DNA from: DAHUXN01 sp963811805
GTDB taxonomy: Bacteria; Acidobacteriota; Terriglobia; Acidiferrales; UBA7541
DNA: 64,000 bases
Reading direction: 5' to 3'
Assembly: GCA_963811805.1 (NCBI GenBank)
Contig: CAWESU010000001.1
Span: forward strand, 744,001-808,000
The position numbers and the translations under genes were made by a program. Below the pieces are notes generated by a model. The model made no database searches. It was not told the DNA's origin and saw only the letters and a program-made list of their open reading frames with translations. This document shows, piece after piece, positions 8,496 to 17,654 of the stretch; positions within the stretch are counted from its first letter, which is position 1, and every line of letters begins with the position of its first letter.

Positions 8496-9977
8496 TTACG
8501 CTGCCACCGCAACCGCTTGTGCCCCGGAAATCTTGGAGCAACTTGGAGCAGGTAGAGCAAATCCAGTGCCAACCTTCTCCGCTTCTGCGAGCCGCAAGGA
8601 CAAATTCTCTTTGAGCGACTTGGCATATTCCGACGTAATGTCGTTTCCAAGAGAATGTCCTGCCCATATTTTGGTCAGATGGCCGTGCGCTCGCACCGCT
8701 TCCAGATGCGTGATACGGAATCGGCGGAAGCTGTGAAAGCCATAATCGTCGAGCCGCTTATCCAGCCACCGACGGCGTAGATTCCCGGCACGAAGCGGAG
8801 TTCCTTTCTTCGTCTTGAACAGCAGGCCGCTTTTGCCCTCGTTGAAGGAAAGTAGGTAATCTCCGACAGCATTACTCACATCAACGTAGCGCTTGGCTGC
8901 CCGTGTCTTGAGACCCGAAAGACGACCGAAACGATTGATGGATTGCTCGACCACGAGAGTGCGGCCATTGTTGACAATGTGCCGCGCTTCGAGGCCGAGG
9001 ATTTCTGCAATCCGCATTCCGGTTGCAGCGGCAATCACATACAACGCCTGTTCATCGTCCTTGCTTTCCGACACGAGTTTGTCAACCTGCTCCGCCGTCA
9101 CAGCAGGAACGTGTTGCTCGTCCTTCACTATCTTGGGAAGTTCGAGGTATTCACGATTCCATTTCAGACGGTGGACTGGCTCGCCCGTTTCCGGGTCCTT
9201 AACGGAATGGACGAGTTGCAGGACGAGCCGCATATAGTTGTTTACCGAGCAAATGCTCAACCCTGCGTTGAACATTGCCTCAACCAACGGTTTGCAGCTC
9301 TTGTTGTTCACTTGTGCCAAAGGTAGGTCGCCGATGACAGGATAGAGATGCTTTCGAAGAGCACCCTCAATCGTCGGGAGCGTTCCGGTCTTGTACTTGT
9401 CGTAACGGCGGCGCTGAACTTCACGAAGCCATGCTTTCGCACGTTCCTTGAAAGTTTCCACACCGAGTACGACGTGGTCGAAGTGCTCTTTGCTATTCGC
9501 ACCGGAGCGTTCGACAATTTCCCGAGCTGTCCGTCGGACTTGAGTCGACGGTGGTTTGGGATTGCCTTTTTTGTCGAGCACGACCGGCGTAATTTTCTCG
9601 TTCATTTGCTGGCGTTGTTCCTGACCTTCTACATCCTGTCGCCATCTCACTCGATACCACCCTGCTTGAATGACGACAGTTCCGTTCTGACCGCTTCGAC
9701 GACTCATGGACTTTCGTCCTTTCTGTCGTCGCTTCGGTTGCGCTTCGGAAATGACGCTGACCTTAATATCGCTTGGGGGAAATTGCAACAGGGTGGACAA
9801 CGGCTCAACGAGCGAGGCAGGAGCCTCAATGGTTATGACAGGGGAATCAGGCTTGGCCTGCGTGCCTGCCGTTGGGTATGCGGCTACCGAGAGGACGGCC
9901 CCGGCGACGGCGGGAGGCAGCGCACGGTCAAGGTCGGCGATGTGCAGGATGCTCACGCTGAATAATACTGGATTCAA
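8496..9977 (-). CDS. Second tyrosine recombinase/integrase
   Basis: Up to 493 residues. The catalytic domain is complete: Arg in ATGMRIAEILG, FHSFRR, WAGHS and the Tyr in TSEYAKS. A core-binding domain sits at roughly residues 170-290. The first ~90 residues are unusual for integrases. An internal ATG at 9707 (MSRRSGQNG) is an alternative start, giving 403 residues, but the upstream part also reads like real protein. The gene points towards the tRNA from the 5' side, opposite to the other integrase. It is not closely similar to that integrase by eye. Confidence 0.9.
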   Translation of the reverse strand: MNPVLFSVSILHIADLDRALPPAVAGAVLSVAAYPTAGTQAKPDSPVITIEAPASLVEPLSTLLQFPPSDIKVSVISEAQPKRRQKGRKSMSRRSGQNGTVVIQAGWYRVRWRQDVEGQEQRQQMNEKITPVVLDKKGNPKPPSTQVRRTAREIVERSGANSKEHFDHVVLGVETFKERAKAWLREVQRRRYDKYKTGTLPTIEGALRKHLYPVIGDLPLAQVNNKSCKPLVEAMFNAGLSICSVNNYMRLVLQLVHSVKDPETGEPVHRLKWNREYLELPKIVKDEQHVPAVTAEQVDKLVSESKDDEQALYVIAAATGMRIAEILGLEARHIVNNGRTLVVEQSINRFGRLSGLKTRAAKRYVDVSNAVGDYLLSFNEGKSGLLFKTKKGTPLRAGNLRRRWLDKRLDDYGFHSFRRFRITHLEAVRAHGHLTKIWAGHSLGNDITSEYAKSLKENLSLRLAEAEKVGTGFALPAPSCSKISGAQAVAVAA

Positions 9978-10152
9978 AGCGAGTGTATTGGGGCCAACCC
10001 CTTAAATTTTCTCAAAAAAAATGCGTACGGTTCGATGTGGGGACTCAGCCGGACGGGTATTATTCATGCATGTGGGGGCCAATCCTGAGTGCCCCCGCAC
10101 GGGGAGCCGCTCGCACGGCTCCCTAAACTCATAAGAAATCGGAGGAATCAAA

Positions 10153-10831
10153 ATGGCAACACAGCCAAACGCTTTAAGTGTGTCCGAATGCCGGCAGTCG
10201 ATGGGGACAGAAGCTCTGCGCCCCTTTTTTGAAATCGCAAAGAACGAGTCGGTAATCGCAGTAGCAGACAACCCCGCTTATCTCGAATATCTCGCCGGGC
10301 CGCTGCCACAGGCGGTTCCATCGGAAAGCGCTGTGACCCAGGGCAATAACACGACCGAGAGTTACAGCTTCGATCCGGTAGGCAATCGGCTCAGCTCGCT
10401 CAGTACGGCCTCGTACAACTACAACACATCGAACGAGTTGACCTCGACCTCCACAACCAGCTACACGTACGACAACAACGGGAATACCACGAGTGAAACG
10501 AACTCGGCCGGAACTACTAATTATACGTGGAACTTTGAGAATCGGCTGACCCAGGTGACGCTGCCCAATTCTGGCGGAACGGTCTCCTTCGAATACGACC
10601 CTTTCGGGCGAAGAATCGAGAAAATCTCCCCCACGGCCACCAGTATCTTCATCTACGACGGCGACAATCTGGTTGAGACCGTAAACGCAAGTGGCGGCCA
10701 GGTAGCCAGCTATGCGCAAACCCAGAATATCGACGAACCGCTGGCAATGGATCGCAGCGGCACGATTGATTACTACGAGCAGGACGGGCTTGGCTCGGTG
10801 ACTTCGCTGACTGCCACAAACGGCTCTCTCG
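10153..10831 (+). pseudogene. RHS/YD-repeat protein fragment, cut by an IS
   Basis: A frame with a good GGAGG site begins MATQPNALSV and soon becomes a typical RHS/YD-repeat sequence, with YSFDPVGNRLSSL, YTYDNNGNTTSE, WNFENRLTQVTLP, FEYDPFGRRIEK and IDYYEQDGLGSVTSL. This is the end of an RHS repeat barrel just before the conserved core motif, which is missing because the IS begins at 10832. The first ~55 residues are not RHS-like, so the frame seems to be a chimera of an unrelated start and an RHS segment. Translation would run 8 codons into the IS. Probably nonfunctional debris. Confidence 0.75.
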
Positions 10832-10871
10832 GAAGTTGTCCCAGTTCTAGTTGAAAGCAGCGGCTCTCGAC
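10832..10871 (+). repeat. Left end of the IS256-family element
   Basis: A 40-base end with GAAGTTGTCCC, then TAGTTGAAA, then GCAGCGGCTCTCGAC. The same three blocks occur inverted at the other end. Confidence 0.85.
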
Positions 10872-10881
10872 TTTCTGCACG

Positions 10882-12156
10882 TTACGCGACCTGTTCCTGT
10901 TGAGTCAACGACGGGTTCATCCGGCGATGCAAGAGTTCCAGTTCCCGGTAGCCTTTCACTCGCCGGAATTTCTTTTGCGCTTCCAACAACCCGGTGGCCG
11001 TCCAGCGCAAGGCTTGCTCTCCTTGACGCCAGCGTTTTACGTTGCGCGCTACTTTCTCGACGGTCGAAAGGCACGACTCGATGGGATTGGTTGAGGACAG
11101 CGTTCTCCGCAACAGGGTTCCCACACCGAGCCGGTGCACGGTGAGGGTTTCTTCCAGCCCTTCTTCGAGGCTCCGTGCCGCGCTGGGGTTGATGCGCTCC
11201 AGTTGCCGGAAGATTTTCTCGAGTTCCGCTTTGGCCGCCGCGTACTCGGTCATCGCATAGGCGTTGCGGATTCTCCGGTCCGTATCGCCCTGGGCGCTCT
11301 GCGGCAGATGTTCTTTTACGTTCCGCCGCTTGTGGATCTGGCAGCGCTGCACTTCGGCGCGTTCGCCGAACACCCGCTCGATCCCCGCGCGCAACGCTTT
11401 CGCTCCGTCGATCACGAACAAGTAACGCCGCTCGGGATCGAGGCCGCGTACCACCAGGTCCTCCAGCAACTCCTTCACTACCGTAGTGTTCTCTGTCGCC
11501 CCTTGCCACAGCCCCAGAACGTGTTTTTCTCCGCTGATTTCAATGCCCAGCGCCACCACCAGCACTTGTTTGCCGAGATGAATCCCGTCGATCAGGATGG
11601 CCACCAGGTCCACGCCGTCGAGTTTCTTCTCACAGAGTTCTTTTAACTGCGCCACGCTGGCCGCTACGAACTCCCGGCTCACGCTGGACTTCTCGATCCC
11701 GTAGCCATCCACCACGCTTTGCACCGCGCGGCGATAGTTCCGTGAGGTCAGTCCCGCGACGATGCCTTCGCGCACCGCGCGCTGCCGCCGTCCGTCGTGC
11801 TGCAACCGCGCGTAACTGTCCAGCTCCACTTCTTGACCTTCTCGTGTGCGCACCCGCGGACGTTCCACGGCTACTTTCTGTCCGCCAAACACCACGTAAC
11901 CCGGCTGGCGCCCCCAACGCACGGCACCCGACACCGGATCCGGCCGGTGTGGCGGTCCCACGCGCCGGGTCACTTCGTTTTCCAGAATCGTGCCGATGAT
12001 GCGCAGCCCCGCTGCCCCGGTCAACTGCTCCACCTGGGCTTGCAGCTCCTCCCACACTTCGACCATCGGCAGCGGCACCTCCAGCAACTCCCGCTTGCCA
12101 AGCACTTCGAACTTCTCCTTGCACTTGTCTTTCATTCCCTGATAGGTTTTCCTCAC
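10882..12156 (-). CDS. IS256-family transposase
   Basis: A 424-residue mutator-type DDE transposase that should cut and paste its own IS. Acidic residues expected for catalysis are visible at AILIDGIHLG, YLFVIDGAKAL and STNPIESCLSTVEK. RCQIHKRRNV is the usual family motif. It starts at GTG 12156 after GAGGAG with 7-base spacing. No frameshift or stop is seen, so the enzyme appears intact. Confidence 0.95.
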   Translation of the reverse strand: MRKTYQGMKDKCKEKFEVLGKRELLEVPLPMVEVWEELQAQVEQLTGAAGLRIIGTILENEVTRRVGPPHRPDPVSGAVRWGRQPGYVVFGGQKVAVERPRVRTREGQEVELDSYARLQHDGRRQRAVREGIVAGLTSRNYRRAVQSVVDGYGIEKSSVSREFVAASVAQLKELCEKKLDGVDLVAILIDGIHLGKQVLVVALGIEISGEKHVLGLWQGATENTTVVKELLEDLVVRGLDPERRYLFVIDGAKALRAGIERVFGERAEVQRCQIHKRRNVKEHLPQSAQGDTDRRIRNAYAMTEYAAAKAELEKIFRQLERINPSAARSLEEGLEETLTVHRLGVGTLLRRTLSSTNPIESCLSTVEKVARNVKRWRQGEQALRWTATGLLEAQKKFRRVKGYRELELLHRRMNPSLTQQEQVA

Positions 12157-12209
12157 AGCGGCTCTCCTCTGAAAATAGAGTTTGCAACCCGAACTCTATC
12201 CGAGTTCGG

Positions 12210-12262
12210 GTCGAGAGCCGCTGCTTCCTTTTTTAGGTTTCAACTAAAGGCGGGACAACTTC
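12210..12262 (-). repeat. Right end of the IS256-family element
   Basis: A 53-base inverted counterpart of the left end. It carries an extra block of about 13 bases (CCTAAAAAAGGAA, itself symmetric) between TAGTTGAAA and GCAGCGG. Confidence 0.82.
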
Positions 12263-12428
12263 TGGGAAGACTCCCCGCAGGTAATGGTGCTGGGCTCGGC
12301 GACACAAACGCCGTGCCGCTAGCGTTCGGCTGGAACACTCGTGACCTGCGCAACAAATTCTGCACACGCTCAGTTTCCACGATGCGCTGAAGGGGACGGT
12401 ATCCCGCGAATTCGCCTTCGTATGGCAC
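12263..12428 (-). pseudogene. Truncated NurA-like nuclease gene, N-terminal fragment
   Basis: The frame starts at GTG 12428, overlapping the HerA stop by one base, and reads MPYEGEFAGYRPLQRIVETE. The start overlap with herA and the MPYEGEFA..Y.PL.RI..TE opening resemble bacterial NurA-domain proteins that partner HerA. After about 54 codons (..LPAGSLP) the IS256 end begins. The conserved IDGS nuclease motif expected soon after is absent. Without its catalytic part this is a dead gene. NurA identity is inferred from position and the N-terminal pattern. Confidence 0.6.
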
Positions 12429-14629
12429 TATCGATCCTCTGTCCCTTTCGCCAGTCTTGGAAATCTTAGCTTACCGTCTTTACCCGGTTTCACTTTCGGC
12501 TCAAGACACGCTACTTTTCCGTTAGTCTCGATGCTGAACTTCTCTACCTGGACGGGAACAACGTAGGGGTTCGAGAGTGTCTTGGCACGGATAAAGCCGC
12601 GATCCTGCGCCCGCAGGATGCTACCTTCGAAATCACCGAAATCATAAAACTTCTTCAACTCTTTTGTCTCGTCGGTGTTGTTGAGGTGACCGATAAACCA
12701 GTTTGCAGTATTGCGAAGAATGTTCTTCTGGATCGAGCTTACCTCCTGGGTAGCGTAAACGAGTCCGATGTGGTACTTCGCGCCCTCCTTTGCCGTCCGC
12801 ACCCATATGTCCTTGAGATCCATCTCCGTAGAGGCAGGAAGCAAATTGTGGGCCTCTTCCACATATACGAGAATCTCGGGCGGAACCTGAGCAGTGCGAA
12901 AGCTCGCTCGATTGTTCTCGAATATCCGCCGCATCACCCGCTCGGCCGAAGCCTTGTTCAGTTCGGGGTCGCCGCTCGACTGATCCACGATGACCAGTCG
13001 CCCCGCTGCCACATGAGCGTAGATGTCATCAGCATAATCAGTTCCAGTAGTATGTGTGTGTTGTTCCCTGACCCGCCCGACTAGTCGAGAACCGTTCGCG
13101 TAGTGAAACATCTCCAGAATCTTCCGCAAATCATCATCCGCCCAAGACCCTGAACTGTGGTGCTGGACATAGTTTTGGTCGAAAGTGGAAAAGCCGGAAC
13201 GCGTGTCGGTGACGAAGTCGCGCAAGATTTCACACGCTTGAGCGAGCTCGCCCCAAGTAGGACTCGCTTTCGAAAGAATAGCGGCACCTGTCCCGTACCG
13301 ACCGGGGTCGGCACCCTGGCCGTTTCGCATCGCGTCGAGCAGCTCTCGGTTAAATAGGCCGTGGGTCTGAGGAGTCACAGCGGCGGGTGGTTGGAGACCG
13401 GCTTTAGCCAAAAGGGCACGGTAGCATAACACTCGTCGCGCATACCGGGTGACAGCAGACCTATCGCTCGGATCGGGCGATTCTAACGTTACGTCGCGAA
13501 AGTTTGTAATGTACTTATCAGAAGCGCTTTCCAGTGCCGAATCTATAATCTGTTTTCCAACCTGAAGGTTGGCGTCCATGTGGAAGTTGAGCAGCATCAA
13601 TCGGCGGTCTGGATCGTTGGGATGAGATAGGATGCCATAGGTCACAACGTCACCTCGAAATTCTTCCCGCCTTGCAACTTCTGCACTCATCCAAACATTC
13701 TTAATCGAGTTCGGATTCCTGTTGTTGTCTTGGTCTTGCGTGTTTTCATTGGCATACTCGCCATTCGGATCAAAAACGACTTGACCAATCCGCCGCGGGG
13801 TCGCGAGCCACCGCAACTCAAAGATGGACTTCAGAATGATCTTGGTCGTATTTGATTTTCCAGTTCTAGTCATTCCAAACAGTGCTGTTTTCTGTCCCAG
13901 CAGGTCTGTGGGTGTAATCGCGACCCGGACACCTGAAATTCGCTGAAATGGGCGGTTAGTGGACGCGTAGCGGACTTCACCAACGTTTACCATCAGCTGG
14001 CTGGCAGCCGCATCGAGCCGTGGGTCTCGGTAATTGACGATAGCCTGAAGCACGTTTCCGCGTGGCTTGAACACTTTCAGGCCGCGGTTTGGATAGTAAT
14101 TACTCAAGTCAGAGCCGAAGAAAAGATGGTAATCGGGTGTACCGTCGTCTGGTCCATTATTTGCCACATAAAAAGTACCGAGCACTCTGCACCGGACACC
14201 TGCGTAGCCGAGCAGGTTGTTGGTTGTCGGGTCCATTACATCGCGGTGGTCGAACGTCTTGTCTAACTCTCCGCTGACGCGTTGCGCATTTTCGACGCGT
14301 ACCCTGAGTGCTTCCTGTGCGTTAGGCAGGTCAGCATGATCGGTGACGCGAAGCAAGATAATCGATGCATCTTCCTCGCGGACATCCGCGAGCCGTCCGG
14401 GAGCAATGCGTGTCGCAATAAGGAAAGATAGGGCTGGAATACCGCCGACTCGACGGCGGTAAAAATCATGTATTTGGACCAAAGCCTCTTCGTACCCAAG
14501 CGAATATACCTCTCCAACGTATGCTTCAGGTTCAATTAATTGGTCGAGCAGATTGGCAGCCCTCTCAAGCTCCGGTGATAGTTGGGGCTGTTCAAGATCA
14601 CGTGCGACTGTCGAAATAGTGGAGCCCAT
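12428..14629 (-). CDS. herA: HerA-like DNA translocase/helicase ATPase
   Basis: A 733-residue HerA/FtsK-superfamily ATPase. An N-terminal HAS-barrel-like region leads to the P-loop GMTRTGKSNTTK (about residue 255). Walker B is ILVYVEEAHNLLP, followed by the ATQEVSSIQKNILRN sensor region, and FDPNGEYA is typical of HerA. The ATG at 14629 has AAGGAG 8 bases upstream; a GTG three codons earlier overlaps that site. HerA normally forms a hexamer with NurA for end resection, and related pairs occur in antiviral islands. Here the partner gene is cut, so this HerA may act alone or be non-operational. Confidence 0.88.
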   Translation of the reverse strand: MGSTISTVARDLEQPQLSPELERAANLLDQLIEPEAYVGEVYSLGYEEALVQIHDFYRRRVGGIPALSFLIATRIAPGRLADVREEDASIILLRVTDHADLPNAQEALRVRVENAQRVSGELDKTFDHRDVMDPTTNNLLGYAGVRCRVLGTFYVANNGPDDGTPDYHLFFGSDLSNYYPNRGLKVFKPRGNVLQAIVNYRDPRLDAAASQLMVNVGEVRYASTNRPFQRISGVRVAITPTDLLGQKTALFGMTRTGKSNTTKIILKSIFELRWLATPRRIGQVVFDPNGEYANENTQDQDNNRNPNSIKNVWMSAEVARREEFRGDVVTYGILSHPNDPDRRLMLLNFHMDANLQVGKQIIDSALESASDKYITNFRDVTLESPDPSDRSAVTRYARRVLCYRALLAKAGLQPPAAVTPQTHGLFNRELLDAMRNGQGADPGRYGTGAAILSKASPTWGELAQACEILRDFVTDTRSGFSTFDQNYVQHHSSGSWADDDLRKILEMFHYANGSRLVGRVREQHTHTTGTDYADDIYAHVAAGRLVIVDQSSGDPELNKASAERVMRRIFENNRASFRTAQVPPEILVYVEEAHNLLPASTEMDLKDIWVRTAKEGAKYHIGLVYATQEVSSIQKNILRNTANWFIGHLNNTDETKELKKFYDFGDFEGSILRAQDRGFIRAKTLSNPYVVPVQVEKFSIETNGKVACLEPKVKPGKDGKLRFPRLAKGTEDR

Positions 14630-14945
14630 TGGGCACACTCCTTTGTCAACTGGTGCCGGGGACGGCGGCCCGTCGGACGGTTAGCCAGATTTATGAAGAA
14701 GTCACGATAGTTTACATCAAATGGTGAGCAATGGAACAGGAAGGTCGGTTTCGCCACCATGGAGCCTGCCGGTTTCGCGCACTCCCGCCGCCGAGGCCAC
14801 GGCTCCGTCCGCGTTCCCCCTTGTATGAGCGCCGGGCACCGCAATATATGCGAGGGCCGGTTTCGCGCGCCTCTGCCTCCTATCCCTTCCGCGCCTTGAC
14901 TTTGCGCAAAGCCGCTGCCTAGACTCGAAGATTCGACTCACCGCA
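14630..14945. other. Intergenic region between island and core genes
   Basis: This gap of about 315 bases separates the HerA gene from divergent ubiX. It holds the ubiX promoter described separately. I searched by eye for a partial copy of the tRNA-Ala end (an att remnant) and did not find one. Apart from repeated CCGGTTTCGCGCG-type phrases near 14770 and 14860, I see nothing else. Confidence 0.5.
14896..14925 (+). promoter_or_regulatory. Sigma-70-type promoter of the ubiX-ubiA-mqnE genes
   Basis: TTGACT at 14896-14901 and TAGACT at 14920-14925 are separated by 18 bases and lie 20 bases before the ubiX ATG at 14946. Confidence 0.6.
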
Positions 14946-15569
14946 ATGGTCCATACGGAAGGCAAGATCATCACCGTGGGAGTCACCGGCGCGAGCGGCG
15001 CAATCTACGCGCAAGCGATCCTGCGCGCCCTCGACGCCGATTCTCGCGTCTCTCGCGTCTACGTCGTCGCGAGCGACGCCGGCCTCCGTCTCATCGCCAC
15101 GGAACTGGGTATCGTCGCGCAGGATGCAAAAAAATTGCCCTCGCTCCTCACCGGCGCTCCCGCGAAAAAATTCGCATGCCTGCCCAACAAGGACATCGGC
15201 GCCTCTATCGCCTCCGGCAGCGCCGCCGTCGAGGCGATGGTCGTCATCCCCTGCTCCGCCGGCGCCCTCGGTGCCATTGCTTCCGGCACTAGCGACGATT
15301 TGCTCGCGCGCGCCGCCGACGTTTGCTTGAAAGAGCGCCGCAAGCTCATCCTCTGCCTCCGCGAAACGCCGCTGAATCGCATTCACCTCGAAAACATGCT
15401 CCGCGTCCACGACGCCGGTGCCGTCATCATGCCTGCCATGCCAGCGTTTTACTACGCGCCCAAATCGATCGACGAAATTGTCAACCAGTACGTCTATCGC
15501 GTCCTCGCGCAACTGGATTTGCCCCAAGAAGAGCAATATCGCTGGTCCGGCGGTGCTAAAAAGAAATGA
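14946..15569 (+). CDS. ubiX: UbiX-family flavin prenyltransferase
   Basis: This 207-residue flavoprotein makes prenyl-FMN from FMN and dimethylallyl phosphate for UbiD-type decarboxylases. The N-terminal GVTGASGAIYA motif, PCSAGALGAIASG, and the late RETPLNRIHLENM and MPAMPAFYY are diagnostic. It overlaps the following prenyltransferase by 4 bases (ATGA) and is followed by mqnE, so its product probably serves the decarboxylation step of futalosine menaquinone synthesis (the MqnL/MqnM pair). No UbiD-like partner is in the window. Confidence 0.93.
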   Translation: MVHTEGKIITVGVTGASGAIYAQAILRALDADSRVSRVYVVASDAGLRLIATELGIVAQDAKKLPSLLTGAPAKKFACLPNKDIGASIASGSAAVEAMVVIPCSAGALGAIASGTSDDLLARAADVCLKERRKLILCLRETPLNRIHLENMLRVHDAGAVIMPAMPAFYYAPKSIDEIVNQYVYRVLAQLDLPQEEQYRWSGGAKKK

Positions 15570-16450
15570 GGCGCAGCCGCATCCGCACCGTGCTCGAAAT
15601 GATCAAGTTCGAGCACTCCGTCTTCGCGCTTCCGTTCGCCCTGGTTGCCGCGCTGCTCGCCGAACGCGCCGGGCGCGCCGCTTGGCCCGCCCCTCACACC
15701 ATCGCGTGGCAACTCTGCTGGATCATCGTCGCCATGGTCAGCGCGCGTTCCGCCGCGATGACCATGAACCGCATCGCCGACGTGCGCTACGACGCCGCGA
15801 ATCCACGCACGCAGAATCGCGCCCTGCCAAAGGGCGAGCTCTCGCTGCGCTTTGCCTGGACCTTCACGCTCATCTCCGCCGCCGTGCTGGTCATCGCCGC
15901 GTGGCAGCTCAACCGCCTCGCGCTCCAACTCTCTCCCGTCGCGCTCGCCATCCTTTTTCTCTATTCCTACACCAAGCGCTTCACCGCCTGGTCCCATGTC
16001 GTCCTGGGATTTTGCCTCGGCATTTCTCCTGCCGCCGCATGGATCGCCGTGCGCGGCTCGCTCGATCCGCGCATGCTCATCCTCTGCGCCGCCGTCACGC
16101 TCTGGGTCGGCGGCTTCGACGTCCTCTACTCCTGCCAGGACGCCGAATTCGACCAGCAAGCCGGCCTCTACTCCATTCCAAAACGCTTCGGCATCGCCGG
16201 CGCCCTCGGCATCGCGCGCACCATGCACGTTTTGATGGTCCTGCTCCTCGCATGGCTCGCCTGGAGCTTCGCTCTGGCCTGGCCCGCGTGGGCCGGCATC
16301 GTCGTCGTGGCCGCGCTGCTCGCCTACGAGCATTCGCTTGTCAAACCCAACGACCTCAGCAAAATCAATGCTGCGTTTTTCACCATCAACGGCTATATTA
16401 GTTTGTTATTCTTGATTTTCTGGAGCGCGGCCACTTTCGTCACGTTCTAG
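15566..16450 (+). CDS. mqnP: UbiA-family prenyltransferase (MqnP-like)
   Basis: A 294-residue integral membrane enzyme with about eight hydrophobic segments. The two Asp-rich sites of the UbiA family are visible as NRIADVRYDAANPRTQNR and DVLYSCQDAEFDQQ. It should attach the isoprenoid tail to the aromatic menaquinone precursor. The 4-base overlap with ubiX and 25-base gap to mqnE point to the futalosine route, in which this role is called MqnP. A generic 4-hydroxybenzoate prenyltransferase is the alternative, but the neighbours argue against it. Confidence 0.88.
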   Translation: MRRSRIRTVLEMIKFEHSVFALPFALVAALLAERAGRAAWPAPHTIAWQLCWIIVAMVSARSAAMTMNRIADVRYDAANPRTQNRALPKGELSLRFAWTFTLISAAVLVIAAWQLNRLALQLSPVALAILFLYSYTKRFTAWSHVVLGFCLGISPAAAWIAVRGSLDPRMLILCAAVTLWVGGFDVLYSCQDAEFDQQAGLYSIPKRFGIAGALGIARTMHVLMVLLLAWLAWSFALAWPAWAGIVVVAALLAYEHSLVKPNDLSKINAAFFTINGYISLLFLIFWSAATFVTF

Positions 16451-16475
16451 CCCGCGCTTTGCGCGCGATTCTCAA

Positions 16476-17648
16476 ATGGACACGCAGCCGCACATCTCGG
16501 ACAGCCGCCTCGAGCCTATCGCCCAAAAAGCCCTCGCCGGCGAGCGCCTTTCCGCCGATGACGGCCTTGCGCTCTACGCCTCAAACGATCTGCTAACCAT
16601 CGGATGGCTCGCCAATCACGTCCGCGAAAAGCGTCACGGCAACGTCTGCTACTTCAACGTCAACCGCCACATCAACCCTACCAATGTCTGCGGAGCGCAT
16701 TGCAAACTCTGTGCCTTTGGCCGCGACAAAGACGTCGCTGGCGCTTACACCTATTCGCTCGATGAAATCTGGCAGCGCGCCGCGCAGGGCGTCTCCGAAG
16801 GCGCCACCGAATTCCACATCGTCGGCGGCTTGCATCCCGATCTTCCTTTTTCTTTTTATCTGGACATGATTCGCGGCCTCAAGCAGCGCTTCCCGCAAGT
16901 CCACCTCAAAGCCTTCACCATGGTCGAGGTCGGCTTCTATTCGCGCATCTCCAAACTCTCCATTCGCGACACCCTTCTCGCCATGAAGGACGCCGGCGTC
17001 GATTCCCTCCCCGGCGGAGGTGCGGAAATTTTCAATCCGCGCGTGCGCAAAATTATTTGCGACCACAAAACCAGCGGCCGCATGTGGCTGGACATCGCCC
17101 GCACTGCGCATCAAATCGGTCTGCGCTCCAACGCCACCATGCTCTACGGCCACATCGAGACCGCCGAAGAGCGCGTCGAGCATCTGCTCCTTCTGCGCGA
17201 ATTGCAGGACGAAACCAAAGGCTTCCAAACCTTCATTCCGCTCGCGTTTCATCCTGACAACACCGGCCTCGACTTCTGCCCCAAGCCCACCGGCTTCGAC
17301 GATTTGAAGACCATCGCCATTTCGCGCCTGCTGCTCGACAATTTCGATCACATCAAAGCCTACTGGATCATGCTCACGCCGCGCATCGCGCAGATTGCGC
17401 TGCGCTTCGGCGCGGACGACATCGACGGTACCGTCATCGAAGAAAAAATCTATCACGATGCCGGCGCCACCACTCCGCAGCACATGACCCTCGCCGAACT
17501 CGAGCGCCTCATTCGCGCCGCCGGCCGCGTCCCTGTCGAGCGCGACACCCTCTACAATCCCGTCGACCGCTCCAAAATGCCGCCCGCCCCCAACGCCAAC
17601 CGCACCCCCGACTTCATCCCCGAAACTTCCATTTCCCTCAACGTTTAG
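16476..17648 (+). CDS. mqnE: Aminofutalosine synthase (radical SAM)
   Basis: A 390-residue radical SAM enzyme joining 3-[(1-carboxyvinyl)oxy]benzoate and SAM-derived adenosyl to give 6-amino-6-deoxyfutalosine. The Fe-S motif is CGAHCKLC (CX3CX2C, about residues 70-77). FHIVGGLHPDLPF and HLKAFTMVEV distinguish MqnE from MqnC and CofH. It follows the prenyltransferase and precedes a hydrolase by 6 bases. Confidence in the MqnE subtype is high. Confidence 0.93.
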   Translation: MDTQPHISDSRLEPIAQKALAGERLSADDGLALYASNDLLTIGWLANHVREKRHGNVCYFNVNRHINPTNVCGAHCKLCAFGRDKDVAGAYTYSLDEIWQRAAQGVSEGATEFHIVGGLHPDLPFSFYLDMIRGLKQRFPQVHLKAFTMVEVGFYSRISKLSIRDTLLAMKDAGVDSLPGGGAEIFNPRVRKIICDHKTSGRMWLDIARTAHQIGLRSNATMLYGHIETAEERVEHLLLLRELQDETKGFQTFIPLAFHPDNTGLDFCPKPTGFDDLKTIAISRLLLDNFDHIKAYWIMLTPRIAQIALRFGADDIDGTVIEEKIYHDAGATTPQHMTLAELERLIRAAGRVPVERDTLYNPVDRSKMPPAPNANRTPDFIPETSISLNV

Positions 17649-17654
17649 CTCTCT

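Larger units (their letters stand above)
10832..12262 (-). mobile_element. IS256-family insertion sequence (about 1.43 kb)
   Basis: A single transposase gene is flanked by related ends: GAAGTTGTCCC at 10832-10842 and its inverse at 12252-12262, both followed inward by TAGTTGAAA and GCAGCGGCTCTCGAC. Size and gene content match IS256. The flanks CTCTCTCG (left) and TGGGAAGA (right) do not match, so no target duplication is visible. The left flank is an RHS gene and the right flank is a NurA-like gene, so DNA was probably deleted or recombined next to the IS. Confidence 0.9.

Noticed and set aside
10824..12270. Target-site duplication for the IS256 element
   Set aside because: The 8 bases on the two sides, CTCTCTCG and TGGGAAGA, do not match, and shifting the ends by a base or two did not help.
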